Below are positions 33,771 to 44,090 of a stretch of DNA of 64,000 nucleotides, piece by piece. The position numbers and the translations under genes are program-made. How positions within the stretch are numbered: the first letter of the stretch is position 1; each line of letters opens with the position of its first letter. The notes below the pieces were generated by a model. It was not told the origin of the DNA and made no database searches. It was given only the letters and a program-made list of their open reading frames with translations. Source of the DNA: Blautia sp. An81. GTDB lineage: Bacteria > Bacillota > Clostridia > Lachnospirales > Lachnospiraceae. The stretch lies in NCBI RefSeq assembly GCF_002161285.1, contig NZ_NFHH01000004.1, positions 185,500-249,499 on the forward strand. Reading direction: 5' to 3'.

Positions 33771-33829
33771 GTGCATAGAGAACTCTGTTTCCTATACGCG
33801 AAAAGACAGACACAGCAGTATAATGGACT

Positions 33830-35146
33830 TTATTCGTCTTCTTCCTCTGGTTTTATCTTTTTGATCACAGTGCTGTCTCCGATACGGTGGTTTACCACAC
33901 TATGTACCTGAATGCTGAGATCTTCCGTTTCACAGGAGAAGGTCTCTCCGTTTGCAGGAACACGTCCGATTACATCGCAGACATAACCATTATAAGTATC
34001 GAAATCTTCCGTAGGAAGCTCAATGTCCAGAGCCTCGGCTACGTCTTCCAGATCTGCGGAACCCTGAATCTCCCAGGTGTTTTCTCCGATCTGCAGGATA
34101 TCCGGAGACTGTACGGCGTCCTCTAATTCATACAGATCGCCTACCAGAGCCTCGATCAGGTCATGAAGTGTGATCAGACCGGACATACCGCCGTATTCAT
34201 CAATCAATACGGCAATGTATTTTCTGGAAGTTTTCATATTCTGGAAGAGAACATTTGCTTTCATGTTTTCTGGTACAAACCAGGGTTTATCAATAGCATT
34301 CTTTACAATTTCCTCTTTCGCCTTGTTTTCCATGCGGAAGTAATCCTTCGTATTCAGGATTCCTACGATATTATCTGTGTTTTCCTTGTATACAGGATAG
34401 AATGTGTGCCGGCTTTCAAAAATAATTCCCTGCCAGGTTTCCAGACTATCGTTGATATCCAGAGAAGTTACATCAATACGATGAGTACAGATCTGCTCCA
34501 CGGATATATCATTAAAATCAAATACATTCTGGATCATTTCCGTTTCACTCTGATCAATGGTGCCCTGCTGGCTTCCCTCGGAGAGCATCATACGGATTTC
34601 TTCTTCTGTAACCTGTTCTTCACTTTCATTTGGATCGATGCCGAGAAGCCTCAGCACACCGTTGGTAGATACTGTAAGAAGAAATACCAGGGGAGTGAAG
34701 ATCTTGGAAATCGTGTATAAAGGACCAGCCAGTGCCAGGGAAAGGGATTCTGTCTTTTTCATGGCAATACGTTTGGGAACCAGCTCACCGAAGACCAGGT
34801 TAAAATAGGAAAGGATCACGGTGATAATAATAACGGAAACCGAACTTAAAACACTTCTGGGAATGGGTACGCCCAGACCTGCAAACAGATCTACAAGAGG
34901 ATCTGCAAAATAGTCTGCAGCAAAAGCACTGTTCAGAAATCCGGCTAAGGTAATTACAACCTGTATGGTAGCCAGAAATCTTGCAGGCTGTTCGGTCAGC
35001 TTTGTCAGTTTAATAGCCTTTTTGTTTCCCTCTTCTGTGAGCTTTTTCAGTTTTGCATCGTTCATGGAAATTACAGCAATTTCCGCACTGGCAAAAATAG
35101 CATTTAAAAAAATCAATACAATTAATAGAATAATCGAGCCAATCAT
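33830..35146 (-). CDS. CorC/HlyC-type transporter (CNNM domain, CBS pair)
   Basis: A 438-residue membrane protein of the hemolysin/CorC (CNNM) family, linked to magnesium or cobalt export. The N-terminal CNNM (DUF21) domain has three to four helices (IGSIILLIVLIFLNAIFASAE at the start, VVITLAGFLNSAFAADYFAD, VIIITVILSYFNLVFGELVPKRIAM). Two CBS domains follow (about residues 210-330; DINDSLETWQGIIF, KYIAVLIDEYGGMSGLIT). The C-terminal CorC_HlyC domain (residues ~345-430) ends IKKIKPEEEDE. The substrate is inferred from the family. Its 5' leader holds a strong promoter, a 22-codon ORF and an intrinsic terminator, suggesting control by attenuation. Confidence 0.9.
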   Translation of the reverse strand: MIGSIILLIVLIFLNAIFASAEIAVISMNDAKLKKLTEEGNKKAIKLTKLTEQPARFLATIQVVITLAGFLNSAFAADYFADPLVDLFAGLGVPIPRSVLSSVSVIIITVILSYFNLVFGELVPKRIAMKKTESLSLALAGPLYTISKIFTPLVFLLTVSTNGVLRLLGIDPNESEEQVTEEEIRMMLSEGSQQGTIDQSETEMIQNVFDFNDISVEQICTHRIDVTSLDINDSLETWQGIIFESRHTFYPVYKENTDNIVGILNTKDYFRMENKAKEEIVKNAIDKPWFVPENMKANVLFQNMKTSRKYIAVLIDEYGGMSGLITLHDLIEALVGDLYELEDAVQSPDILQIGENTWEIQGSADLEDVAEALDIELPTEDFDTYNGYVCDVIGRVPANGETFSCETEDLSIQVHSVVNHRIGDSTVIKKIKPEEEDE

Positions 35147-35187
35147 AATTTATTATTTTCCTCCAATGTTATATTATTAAGAAACGC

Positions 35188-35252
35188 AAAAAGGGACGGT
35201 CACACAAAAAAGAACAGAAAAACCTTCTGTTTACTCCCTGTGTAACTGCCCC
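35188..35252 (-). terminator. Intrinsic terminator in the CorC leader (possible attenuator)
   Basis: On the minus strand GGGGCAGTTACACA (35252-35239) pairs with TGTGTGACCGTCCC (35206-35193) with one mismatch and two wobbles, then TTTTT. The loop holds a smaller hairpin, CAGAA-GGTTT-TTCTG. It lies 42 bases before the CorC-type start and 10 bases after the leader ORF stop. Confidence 0.75.
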
Positions 35253-35261
35253 GTTATGTAT

Positions 35262-35330
35262 TCATAATAATAAACATGGATTGGCAGAATTTCGATATTT
35301 GCAACTACAAGTGTCAGGATCTCCGTCCAT
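35262..35330 (-). CDS. 22-residue Cys-containing leader peptide candidate
   Basis: ATG 35330-35328 to TGA 35264-35262 encodes 22 residues: MDGDPDTCSCKYRNSANPC followed by three Leu. An AAAGGAAGTG ribosome binding site lies about 11 bases before the ATG, and a strong promoter is upstream. The ORF ends just before the intrinsic terminator in front of the CorC-type gene, the usual layout of an attenuation leader peptide. The start has a CSC motif. The alternative is that this is a decayed remnant of a small Cys-rich protein. I do not recognise it as a known leader. Confidence 0.45.
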   Translation of the reverse strand: MDGDPDTCSCKYRNSANPCLLL

Positions 35331-35363
35331 GTAAATATTCACTTCCTTTCTGATTTGCTAATA

Positions 35364-35392
35364 AAATTATCATATATGGCGGAAGTTGTCAA
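35364..35392 (-). promoter_or_regulatory. Promoter of the CorC leader
   Basis: On the minus strand a perfect TTGACA (35392-35387), 17-bp spacer, TAATTT (35369-35364) with TGA before it. The CorC-type gene starts over 200 bases downstream, leaving a long leader. Confidence 0.8.
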
Positions 35393-35453
35393 GAAAAACC
35401 TCTTTTTCAGCAGGGAGAAGTACAAGGTTTTTCTTTCTTTTATGGGAAAAGAG

Positions 35454-35462
35454 TGCTATAAT
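35454..35462 (+). promoter_or_regulatory. Extended -10 promoter of the phosphoribosyltransferase gene
   Basis: TGCTATAAT with no good -35 (TTTCTT at the expected place). It would start transcription about 30 bases before the structured element at 35497. Confidence 0.45.
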
Positions 35463-35496
35463 AATTATCAGAAAATTGTTCGTGAGTCTAAAGACC

Positions 35497-35554
35497 CTTG
35501 CGGCAGTCGCCAAATGGACATGCAAGCATGCCCCCTTGGCTCGTTGCTCGCAGG
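35497..35554 (+). ncRNA. Structured leader element, copy 2 (unassigned)
   Basis: A 58-nt relative of the element at 10024. The closing stem is CTTGCG / CGCAGG, different in sequence from copy 1 (CCATAG / CTATGG) but still paired. The shared core is GTCGCCAAATG and TGGCT-G-TGCT, with GCCAA pairing TTGGC. The inner hairpin is CATG-CAAG-CATG with outer G-C pairs. It ends 41 bases before ATG 35596, nearly the same distance as copy 1 to its gene. No stop-like T tract follows, so it is not a plain terminator. Confidence 0.55.
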
Positions 35555-35595
35555 AATAAAGAGATTAACAGAAAATCTCGAGAGGAGGCATGGTT

Positions 35596-36243
35596 ATGGA
35601 ATTAGAAGCAAGGATGTTTAAAGTCTATGCAAAAGGAGATGAAAGGATTCAGTTAAAGATTATTCCGGGGCACTTTGTTACGTCCCAGTCTCATATCAGT
35701 CACTATCTGGATATGACAACTATGAAGACGAGATGTGCAGAGGCTGCCAGGATTGCAAAACTTCTTTCCAGCAGATATGAAACCACAACGCCGGTAGATT
35801 CTATTATCTGCATGGACGGTCTGGAAGTGATCGGAGCCTTTCTGGCAGAGGAACTGGCAAAAGCAGGGGTATTATCCATGAATGCCCATAAGACTATCTA
35901 TATTGTAACTCCGGAGTTTAATTCCAATGGCCAGATGATCTTCCGTGACAATATCCAGCACATGGTACGGAACCGGAATGTGGTAATCCTTATGGGTTCT
36001 ATCACCACGGGCGCCACTCTCCGTCAGTGTATGGAAAGCGTATTATACTATGGCGGCGTTATTCAGGGGGTTTCTGCAATATTCAGCGCAGTGACCAAAG
36101 TAGCAGGTCTGGACATCAATTCTGTATTTTATAAGCAGGACATACCAAACTATGAGTCTTATCCTGCTGAGCAGTGCCCTATGTGCAAAAAGAAAGAAAA
36201 AATCGACGCCATCGTTAATGGATACGGGTATTCAAAACTCTAA
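35596..36243 (+). CDS. Phosphoribosyltransferase-like protein
   Basis: A 215-residue protein with a type I phosphoribosyltransferase fold, related to orotate phosphoribosyltransferase. The PRPP-loop region reads VVILMGSITTGATLRQCMES, with ITTGATL as in OPRT but without the usual two acidic residues before it (MGS instead of DDV). DSIICMDGLEVIGAFLAEEL is the first sheet-helix unit. The C-terminus has a Cys pair (CPMCKKK) and GYGYSKL. The missing acidic pair makes normal PRPP catalysis doubtful; it may be a divergent enzyme or a PRPP/nucleotide-binding regulator. AGAGGAGG fits ATG 35596 better than ATG 35590. It is monocistronic and preceded by a structured leader element. Confidence 0.78.
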   Translation: MELEARMFKVYAKGDERIQLKIIPGHFVTSQSHISHYLDMTTMKTRCAEAARIAKLLSSRYETTTPVDSIICMDGLEVIGAFLAEELAKAGVLSMNAHKTIYIVTPEFNSNGQMIFRDNIQHMVRNRNVVILMGSITTGATLRQCMESVLYYGGVIQGVSAIFSAVTKVAGLDINSVFYKQDIPNYESYPAEQCPMCKKKEKIDAIVNGYGYSKL

Positions 36244-36291
36244 ACATTTGAAATGCCCCTATCATCTTAAGGGAAAATGTGCTATATTAAT

Positions 36292-36319
36292 AGCCTGGAC
36301 AGATTTGTCTGTCCGGGCT
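36292..36319 (+). terminator. Hairpin after the phosphoribosyltransferase gene
   Basis: AGCCTGGACAGA pairs with TCTGTCCGGGCT around TTTG. The following ATTATTG is a weak T tract, so termination may be partial. Confidence 0.6.
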
Positions 36320-36383
36320 ATTATTGTATAAAAAGAGGCCCTGAGAGAGGGGCCGGATATAAAATACATCAGGAGGAATGATT

Positions 36384-39302
36384 ATGAAATTGGAAGCAGT
36401 ACCTGGATACCAGCTGATAATGCAGCAGGAAATCCCCGATATTCATTCTCAGGGATATCTGCTGAAGCATAAAAAAAGCGGGGCCAGAGTCATGGTGCTG
36501 GAAAATGATGATAACAACAAAGTCTTTAATATTGCCTTCCGGACTCCTCCGGCGGACAGCACAGGAGTGGCTCATATTCTGGAACACAGCGTATTATGCG
36601 GCTCAGAACATTTCCCTTTGAAGGATCCTTTTGTAGAGCTGGTGAAAGGCTCTCTGAATACCTTTTTAAACGCAATGACTTATCCGGATAAGACTATGTA
36701 TCCTGTTGCAAGCTGTAATGACCAGGATTTTAAAAATTTAATGCATGTATATCTGGATGCGGTATTTTTTCCGAATATTTACAAGAGGGAAGAGATTTTC
36801 CGCCAGGAAGGCTGGCACTATGAAATGAAGGACCTGAACAGTCCTGTTACTATAAACGGCGTAGTATACAATGAAATGAAAGGGGCTTTTTCTTCTCCGG
36901 AAGATGTGCTGGACAGGGAAATTTTCAATTCTCTGTTCCCGGATACCCCCTACGGCGTAGAATCAGGGGGAGATCCTCAGTATATTCCGGATTTGAAATA
37001 TTCCCAGTTCCTTTCCTTCCACAGCCGGTATTACCATCCGGCCAACAGCTATATCTATCTCTATGGAGATATGGATATGGAAGAAAGGCTGAACTGGATG
37101 GACAAGGAATATCTTTCAAAATATGATGCTATACCGGTAGACTCCGCCATACCCAGACAGAAGTCCTTTGACAAGGCAAAAGAAATCGAGATGGAGTACC
37201 CTATATCAGAAAGTGAGCCTGTGGAAGAAAACTCCTATCTGTCTTATAATCTGGTGGTCGGAGACAGCCTGGACGTAGAGAGATGCACTGCCTTTGAGGT
37301 GCTGGACTATGTGCTTTTAAGCGCTCCGGGAGCCCCCCTGAAGCAGGTGCTTCTGGATGCAGGCATCGGTAAAGATATCCTGGGCTCTTATGAGGATGGA
37401 ATTTATCAGCCGTTCTTTTCCGTTGTGGCCAAAAATGCCAGACCAGAGGATAAGGAGAAATTTATTTCCCTGATCCGTGAGACGCTGGAAAAGATTGTGA
37501 AAGAAGGAATCGATCAGAAGGCCGTGGCTGCCGGTATCAATTATATGGAGTTTCGGTTCCGGGAAGCAGACTATTCTTCCTTCCCTAAAGGACTGATGTA
37601 TGGAATTGATGTATTTGACAGCTGGCTTTATGATGACAGTAAGCCCTTTGACCATTTAAAACGTCTGGGTATTTATGAAAAATTAAAGGAAAAGGCTGAG
37701 ACTGGATATTTTGAAAAATTAATTCAGGAATTTCTTCTGGACAATACCCATGCTTCTGTGGTAGTGGTAAATCCAAAGAGAGGACTGGCTGCCCAGAGAG
37801 AGGGAGAGCTGGAGAAAAAGCTGGCAGACTACAAGGCATCTCTTTCCCAGGAGGAACTGGAAAAACTGGTAAAAGATACGGCTCATTTAAAAGAGTACCA
37901 GGATGCTCCGGAAACAGAAGAGGCCCTTAAGACCATTCCTCTTCTGAAGCGGGAAGATATTGGAAGAACCAGCGGCAAGATTTATAATACAGAAAAGCAT
38001 TCCGGAGAAACACTGATCCTTCATCATGATCTGTATACAAATGGCATCGGCTATCTGAACCTGCTGTTCGATACTAAGAAAGTACCTTCCAGACTGGTTC
38101 CTTATCTGGGAATCCTGAAGTCTGTGCTGGGCTATGTAGGTACAGAGAACTATACCTACGGAGAGCTGTTTAATGAGATTAATGCTAAGACTGGCGGGAT
38201 TTTCTTTGGCATTCAGGTGTTTGGCAATGCCAAAGACAACCGGATCACTACCCACATGATGGGGATAAAGGCTAAGGCCCTGTATAAAGACCTGCCTTTT
38301 GTCTTCCGGATGATAAGGGAAATTCTCTGCACTTCAAAACTGGATGATGAAAAGCGGCTGTATGAGATCATCGCCAAGATGAAATCCAGAATGCAGATGA
38401 GTATGGTTTCTGCAGGCCATTCTACGGCGGTGAACAGAGCTCTGTCTTATTTCTCTGAAAATTCTTATTTCCAGGAAAAGATTGCAGGAATTGATTTTTA
38501 TAATCTCATTGATGAACTGGAGAAAAACTTCCAGGAGCGGAAAGCAGAGATCATAGACAATCTGAAAGAACTTATGGAACTGGTATTCCGCAGAGAAAAT
38601 CTTGTTGTCAGCTATACAGCGGACCAGGAAGGATACGGCTATCTGGAAAAAGAAGTGGAAGGGCTGAAGGAAGTTCTCTGGAAAGGAGAACTGGAAGATG
38701 CCCAGTTAAATCCAGCATTTGAAAATAAAAACGAAGGCTTCCAGACCTCAGGCCAGGTTCAGTATGTGGCCGTGGCAGGAAACTTTGCCGAAGGAGGATA
38801 TGAGTATACGGGAGCTCTCCGGATTTTAAAAGTAATGCTTAGCTATGAGTATCTGTGGACTAATATCCGGGTAAAAGGCGGAGCTTACGGCTGTATGAGC
38901 GGATTCCGGAGGACCGGAGACGGATTTCTGGTATCTTACCGGGATCCTCACCTGAAGAATACCCTGGAGGTGTTCCAAAAGACAGGAGACTTTATCCGTT
39001 CCTTTGACGCAGACGAGCGGGAGATGACAAAATATATTATCGGAACCATCAGTGAGATAGACGCGCCCCTGACTCCTTCAGCCAAAGGTTCTATGTCTTT
39101 GAATGCCTGGTTTTCAGGGATCACCAGAGAGGATATGGAAAAAGAACGACAGGAAATCTTAGACGCTCAGCCTGAGGATATCCGGAATCTGGCAGGAATC
39201 GTAGACACTATTGTAGGCCAGAACAGGATCTGCGTGATCGGAAGTGAAGAGAAACTTCAGCAGGATAAAGAAGTATTTAAGGAAATCAAACATCTGCTGT
39301 AG
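36384..39302 (+). CDS. M16C family zinc metallopeptidase (presequence-protease-like)
   Basis: A 972-residue clamshell peptidase of the insulinase superfamily. The inverted zinc motif HILEH is at about residue 63 in TGVAHILEHSVLCGSEHFPLKDPF, with the distal Glu expected in NGVVYNEMKGAFSSPEDV. The length and four-domain layout match subfamily M16C (PreP/CYM1-like), which degrades small unfolded peptides in the cytosol. There is no signal peptide. AGGAGG at 36371-36376 supports ATG 36384; an ATG at 36378 is too close. Era starts 18 bases downstream, so the three genes to recO may be one transcript. Confidence 0.93.
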   Translation: MKLEAVPGYQLIMQQEIPDIHSQGYLLKHKKSGARVMVLENDDNNKVFNIAFRTPPADSTGVAHILEHSVLCGSEHFPLKDPFVELVKGSLNTFLNAMTYPDKTMYPVASCNDQDFKNLMHVYLDAVFFPNIYKREEIFRQEGWHYEMKDLNSPVTINGVVYNEMKGAFSSPEDVLDREIFNSLFPDTPYGVESGGDPQYIPDLKYSQFLSFHSRYYHPANSYIYLYGDMDMEERLNWMDKEYLSKYDAIPVDSAIPRQKSFDKAKEIEMEYPISESEPVEENSYLSYNLVVGDSLDVERCTAFEVLDYVLLSAPGAPLKQVLLDAGIGKDILGSYEDGIYQPFFSVVAKNARPEDKEKFISLIRETLEKIVKEGIDQKAVAAGINYMEFRFREADYSSFPKGLMYGIDVFDSWLYDDSKPFDHLKRLGIYEKLKEKAETGYFEKLIQEFLLDNTHASVVVVNPKRGLAAQREGELEKKLADYKASLSQEELEKLVKDTAHLKEYQDAPETEEALKTIPLLKREDIGRTSGKIYNTEKHSGETLILHHDLYTNGIGYLNLLFDTKKVPSRLVPYLGILKSVLGYVGTENYTYGELFNEINAKTGGIFFGIQVFGNAKDNRITTHMMGIKAKALYKDLPFVFRMIREILCTSKLDDEKRLYEIIAKMKSRMQMSMVSAGHSTAVNRALSYFSENSYFQEKIAGIDFYNLIDELEKNFQERKAEIIDNLKELMELVFRRENLVVSYTADQEGYGYLEKEVEGLKEVLWKGELEDAQLNPAFENKNEGFQTSGQVQYVAVAGNFAEGGYEYTGALRILKVMLSYEYLWTNIRVKGGAYGCMSGFRRTGDGFLVSYRDPHLKNTLEVFQKTGDFIRSFDADEREMTKYIIGTISEIDAPLTPSAKGSMSLNAWFSGITREDMEKERQEILDAQPEDIRNLAGIVDTIVGQNRICVIGSEEKLQQDKEVFKEIKHLL

Positions 39303-39319
39303 AGAAAAGAGGAGAATAT

Positions 39320-40968
<1,649 letters not shown>

Positions 40969-40992
40969 CAGGGAAAAACAGCCTTTTAGTAG

Positions 40993-41021
40993 TTGAAAAG
41001 AATGTTTGCAGCAGTTATAAT
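40993..41021 (+). promoter_or_regulatory. Promoter of glyQS
   Basis: TTGAAA (40993-40998), 17-bp spacer, TATAAT (41016-41021). The 75-base leader is too short for a T-box and lacks its GGTGG core. Confidence 0.8.
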
Positions 41022-41096
41022 ATGGCTTATCGGTGAGACAATCCCAGGAATCCCACGGAGTTTCTGAGGAAATATTGTAACAGAGGAGATCATACA

Positions 41097-42491
41097 ATGG
41101 AAAAGACAATGGAAAAAATCGTAGCCCTGGCAAAATCCAGAGGTTTTGTGTATCCAGGTTCCGAAATTTACGGCGGCCTGGCAAATACATGGGATTATGG
41201 AAACCTGGGTGTGGAATTAAAGAATAATGTAAAGAAGGCCTGGTGGCAGAAGTTTGTTATGGAAAGCCCTTATAATGTAGGGGTTGACTGTGCCATCCTC
41301 ATGAATCCTCAGACCTGGGTAGCATCTGGTCATCTGGGAGGATTTTCTGATCCTCTTATGGACTGTAGAGAATGTCATGAGAGATTCCGTGCAGATAAGA
41401 TCATTGAAGATTACTGTGCAGAAAACCACATCAAGCTGGAAGGCAGTGTAGACGCCTGGAGTCAGGAAGAGATGAAGAACTTTATTGAAGAGCACAATAT
41501 CCCCTGCCCAAGCTGCGGAAAGCATAACTTTACAGACATCCGTCAGTTTAACCTGATGTTCAAAACTTTCCAGGGCGTTACAGAAGACGCGAAAAATACC
41601 GTATATTTAAGACCTGAGACTGCTCAGGGAATTTTCGTAAACTTTAAAAATGTCCAGAGAACTTCCAGAAAGAAACTTCCATTTGGTATTGCTCAGATTG
41701 GAAAATCTTTCAGAAATGAGATCACTCCCGGAAACTTTACTTTCCGTACCCGTGAATTCGAACAGATGGAACTGGAGTTCTTCTGTAAACCGGACACAGA
41801 CCTGGAGTGGTTTGCCTACTGGAAACAGTTCTGTCTGGACTGGTTATACAGCCTGGGATTGAAGAAAGAAGAAGTCCGCTATCGTGACCATGATAAAGAG
41901 GAGCTGAGCTTTTACAGCAAGGCCACCACTGACGTAGAATTCCTCTTCCCCTTTGGCTGGGGCGAGCTGTGGGGAATCGCTGACAGGACTGACTATGACC
42001 TGTCCCGTCACCAGGAAGTATCCGGACAGGACCTGACTTACTTTGATGATGAGACAAAAGAAAAATATGTTCCTTATGTAATCGAGCCTTCACTGGGAGC
42101 TGACCGTATGGTTCTGGCTTTCCTTTGCAGCGCTTATGATGAAGAGGTTCTGGACGCAGAAAAGAATGACGTCCGGACAGTTCTTCATTTCCACCCGGCT
42201 CTGGCGCCAGTGAAAATAGGTGTGCTTCCACTTTCTAAAAAGCTGGCAGAGGGAGCGCAGAAAGTTTATCAGCAGCTTTCCAAGAAATATAACTGTGAAT
42301 ATGACGACAGAGGAAACATTGGAAAACGTTATCGCCGCCAGGACGAAATCGGTACTCCTTTCTGCATCACCTATGACTTTGACTCTGAAAATGACGGGGC
42401 AGTTACCGTAAGAGCCCGTGATACTATGGAACAGGAAAGAGTAAAGATTGAAGATCTGAAAGCCTATTTCGAAGAGAAATTTGATTTTTAA
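41097..42491 (+). CDS. glyQS: Glycyl-tRNA synthetase (alpha2 dimer type)
   Basis: It charges tRNA-Gly. The 464-residue class II synthetase is the eukaryote/archaeal-like homodimer form used by many Firmicutes, not the two-subunit form. Markers: [25 protein letters not shown], motif 2 region [25 protein letters not shown], motif 3 [14 protein letters not shown], and the anticodon domain [24 protein letters not shown] end (here [20 protein letters not shown]). A Cys pair CPSCGKHNF lies in the insertion. AGAGGAGATCATACA is the ribosome binding site. Two hairpins follow the gene. Confidence 0.96.
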   Translation: MEKTMEKIVALAKSRGFVYPGSEIYGGLANTWDYGNLGVELKNNVKKAWWQKFVMESPYNVGVDCAILMNPQTWVASGHLGGFSDPLMDCRECHERFRADKIIEDYCAENHIKLEGSVDAWSQEEMKNFIEEHNIPCPSCGKHNFTDIRQFNLMFKTFQGVTEDAKNTVYLRPETAQGIFVNFKNVQRTSRKKLPFGIAQIGKSFRNEITPGNFTFRTREFEQMELEFFCKPDTDLEWFAYWKQFCLDWLYSLGLKKEEVRYRDHDKEELSFYSKATTDVEFLFPFGWGELWGIADRTDYDLSRHQEVSGQDLTYFDDETKEKYVPYVIEPSLGADRMVLAFLCSAYDEEVLDAEKNDVRTVLHFHPALAPVKIGVLPLSKKLAEGAQKVYQQLSKKYNCEYDDRGNIGKRYRRQDEIGTPFCITYDFDSENDGAVTVRARDTMEQERVKIEDLKAYFEEKFDF

Positions 42492-42540
42492 TCTCAGGGG
42501 CAGATTTAAGACCCAGGAGAATATCTGACTCCGGCAGCAG

Positions 42541-42630
42541 AGCCTGGAAGGGCAGGTTAGCTGCCAGAACCAGGCTGACAGAACAGAAAAAGACAGCAGA
42601 ACCAGAGCGTGTGAAGCTCTGGTTCTTTTT
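42541..42630 (+). terminator. Two hairpins after glyQS, the second a terminator
   Basis: First, AGCCTGG (42541-42547) pairs with CCAGGCT (42570-42576) with an inner GGCAG/CTGCC stem. Second, AGAACCAGAGC (42598-42608) pairs with GCTCTGGTTCT (42616-42626) and runs into TTTTT. The second stem ends only 16 bases before the CapA gene start. Confidence 0.82.
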
Positions 42631-42645
42631 ATGAGGAGAATGGAA

Positions 42646-43929
42646 ATGGACGAAAGAGAAGAGCTCTTAAAGAGAGACCGGGAAAAAGAGAAGAGACGGG
42701 AGCAGCGGAGGCTGGAGAGGGAACAAGAGCTGAGAAAACAGATGGTGATGGGTGCAGGCGTTCTGGTGGCTCTGGTGGTGGTCCTGATCATCAGCATTAC
42801 TGTGGGAATAAACATTTCAAGGAGGGCAAAGGCGGAGGCTGCAAAAGAAAAAGCAGAACAGGAAAGATTGGCCCTTGAAAAAGAACAGGAAGAAAATACG
42901 ATAGAACTGCTGGCAGTAGGAGACAATATTGCCCACCAGACTATACGTGAGGTGGGGATGACTGAATATGGCCCCTGGAATTATGATTCTGTTTACCAGT
43001 ATGTAAAAGAAGATGTAGAGGCAGCAGACCTGGCTCTGGTAACCCAGGAAACAATTTTTGTGGAGGATCGTGAGGATGTTTCCGGCTATCCTTCCTTCGG
43101 CACCCCGCCGGAGTTTGGAGATGCCCTGGTAAATACAGGGTTTGATGTGATCGCCAGTGCTACCAACCATGCTTTGGATAAAGGCACGGATTCTATAGAA
43201 TATACTCTGAACTGGTGGGAGGAGAACCATCCGGACATTTCTGTGCTGGGGCTTTATGACAGTGAGGAGGCAGCAGAAGAAATCCCGATTATTTCTTGTA
43301 AAGACCTGAAGCTTGCCATGCTGGATTATACATATAGCCTGAATGGCCTGGAACTCCCCTCAGATCAGGAATATATGGTAGACGTTTTTGACGAGGAAAA
43401 GGCGAGAGAAGACATCCGCCAGGCAAAAGAACTGGCAGATGTGGTAATTGTAGTCATGCATGTGGGAAACGAATATGAGCAGGATGTAGACCAGGAGACT
43501 CAGGAATGGACCGATATTTTCCTGGAAGAGGGTGTAGACATTGTGATCGGTTCTCATCCCCATGTGGTCCGGACTATGGAAACTCTTACGGGAGAGGACG
43601 GACATAAAATGCTGGTGTACTATTCTCTGGGGAATTTCACTTCCACGCAGACGGATCTTCCCAGCCTTATGGGAGCCATGGCAAAGATTACCGTGAGAAA
43701 AAACATTGAGACTGGAGAGATTGAAATACCTGAACATGAATTTATACCTTTACTCATGTATTATAATAAGGAGATTCCTCAGGCAGCTATTTACAAACTG
43801 GAAGATTATCCTCAGGAACTTATACAGCAGCATTTTGTCTATGAGGAAAATCCAGAAGAGTTTTCCCTGGAATATTATCAGCAGCTTTTTGAGGAGACAA
43901 AAGCAAAAGGAAATGATGAAGATATCTGA
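42646..43929 (+). CDS. CapA family metallophosphatase-like protein
   Basis: A 427-residue protein. A highly charged Arg/Glu N-terminus (~30 residues) is followed by one membrane segment (MGAGVLVALVVVLIISITVGI), then a Glu/Lys coiled stretch and the CapA/PgsA domain (ELLAVGDNIAHQTI; VIASATNHALDKG; VVIVVMHVGNEYE; IVIGSHPHVVRTME; VYYSLGNF). The domain faces outside. CapA proteins are tied to poly-gamma-glutamate capsule export, but no capB/capC are nearby, so a wall or phosphate-ester role is equally possible. GAGGAG places the start at ATG 42646; ATG 42631 and 42640 are too close to or inside the ribosome binding site. The gene begins just after a terminator, so some control by readthrough is possible. 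Confidence 0.85.
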   Translation: MDEREELLKRDREKEKRREQRRLEREQELRKQMVMGAGVLVALVVVLIISITVGINISRRAKAEAAKEKAEQERLALEKEQEENTIELLAVGDNIAHQTIREVGMTEYGPWNYDSVYQYVKEDVEAADLALVTQETIFVEDREDVSGYPSFGTPPEFGDALVNTGFDVIASATNHALDKGTDSIEYTLNWWEENHPDISVLGLYDSEEAAEEIPIISCKDLKLAMLDYTYSLNGLELPSDQEYMVDVFDEEKAREDIRQAKELADVVIVVMHVGNEYEQDVDQETQEWTDIFLEEGVDIVIGSHPHVVRTMETLTGEDGHKMLVYYSLGNFTSTQTDLPSLMGAMAKITVRKNIETGEIEIPEHEFIPLLMYYNKEIPQAAIYKLEDYPQELIQQHFVYEENPEEFSLEYYQQLFEETKAKGNDEDI

Positions 43930-43989
43930 ATTTTCTTAATTGTATAAAATGCACAAACAAATATAAATTTTAAGAGAAACTATATGCAA

Positions 43990-44027
43990 AAAATCCATGT
44001 CGCTATTGCTGGCATGGATTTTATTTG
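43990..44027 (+). terminator. Intrinsic terminator after the CapA gene
   Basis: AAAATCCATG (43990-43999) pairs with CATGGATTTT (44013-44022), followed by ATTTG. Confidence 0.75.
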
Positions 44028-44034
44028 TTATAAT
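44006..44034 (+). promoter_or_regulatory. Possible promoter of the PPi-phosphofructokinase gene
   Basis: TTGCTG (44006-44011), 17-bp spacer, TATAAT (44029-44034). It overlaps the right arm of the upstream terminator. Confidence 0.45.
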
Positions 44035-44090
44035 ATTCACCATAAGACCGCAGCCAGTGGTATGCTGAGTCAAAAGGAGGAGAAGACATC

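Noticed and set aside
41022..41096. Possible T-box before glyQS
   Set aside because: The leader is about 70 bases and has no antiterminator or GGTGG core.
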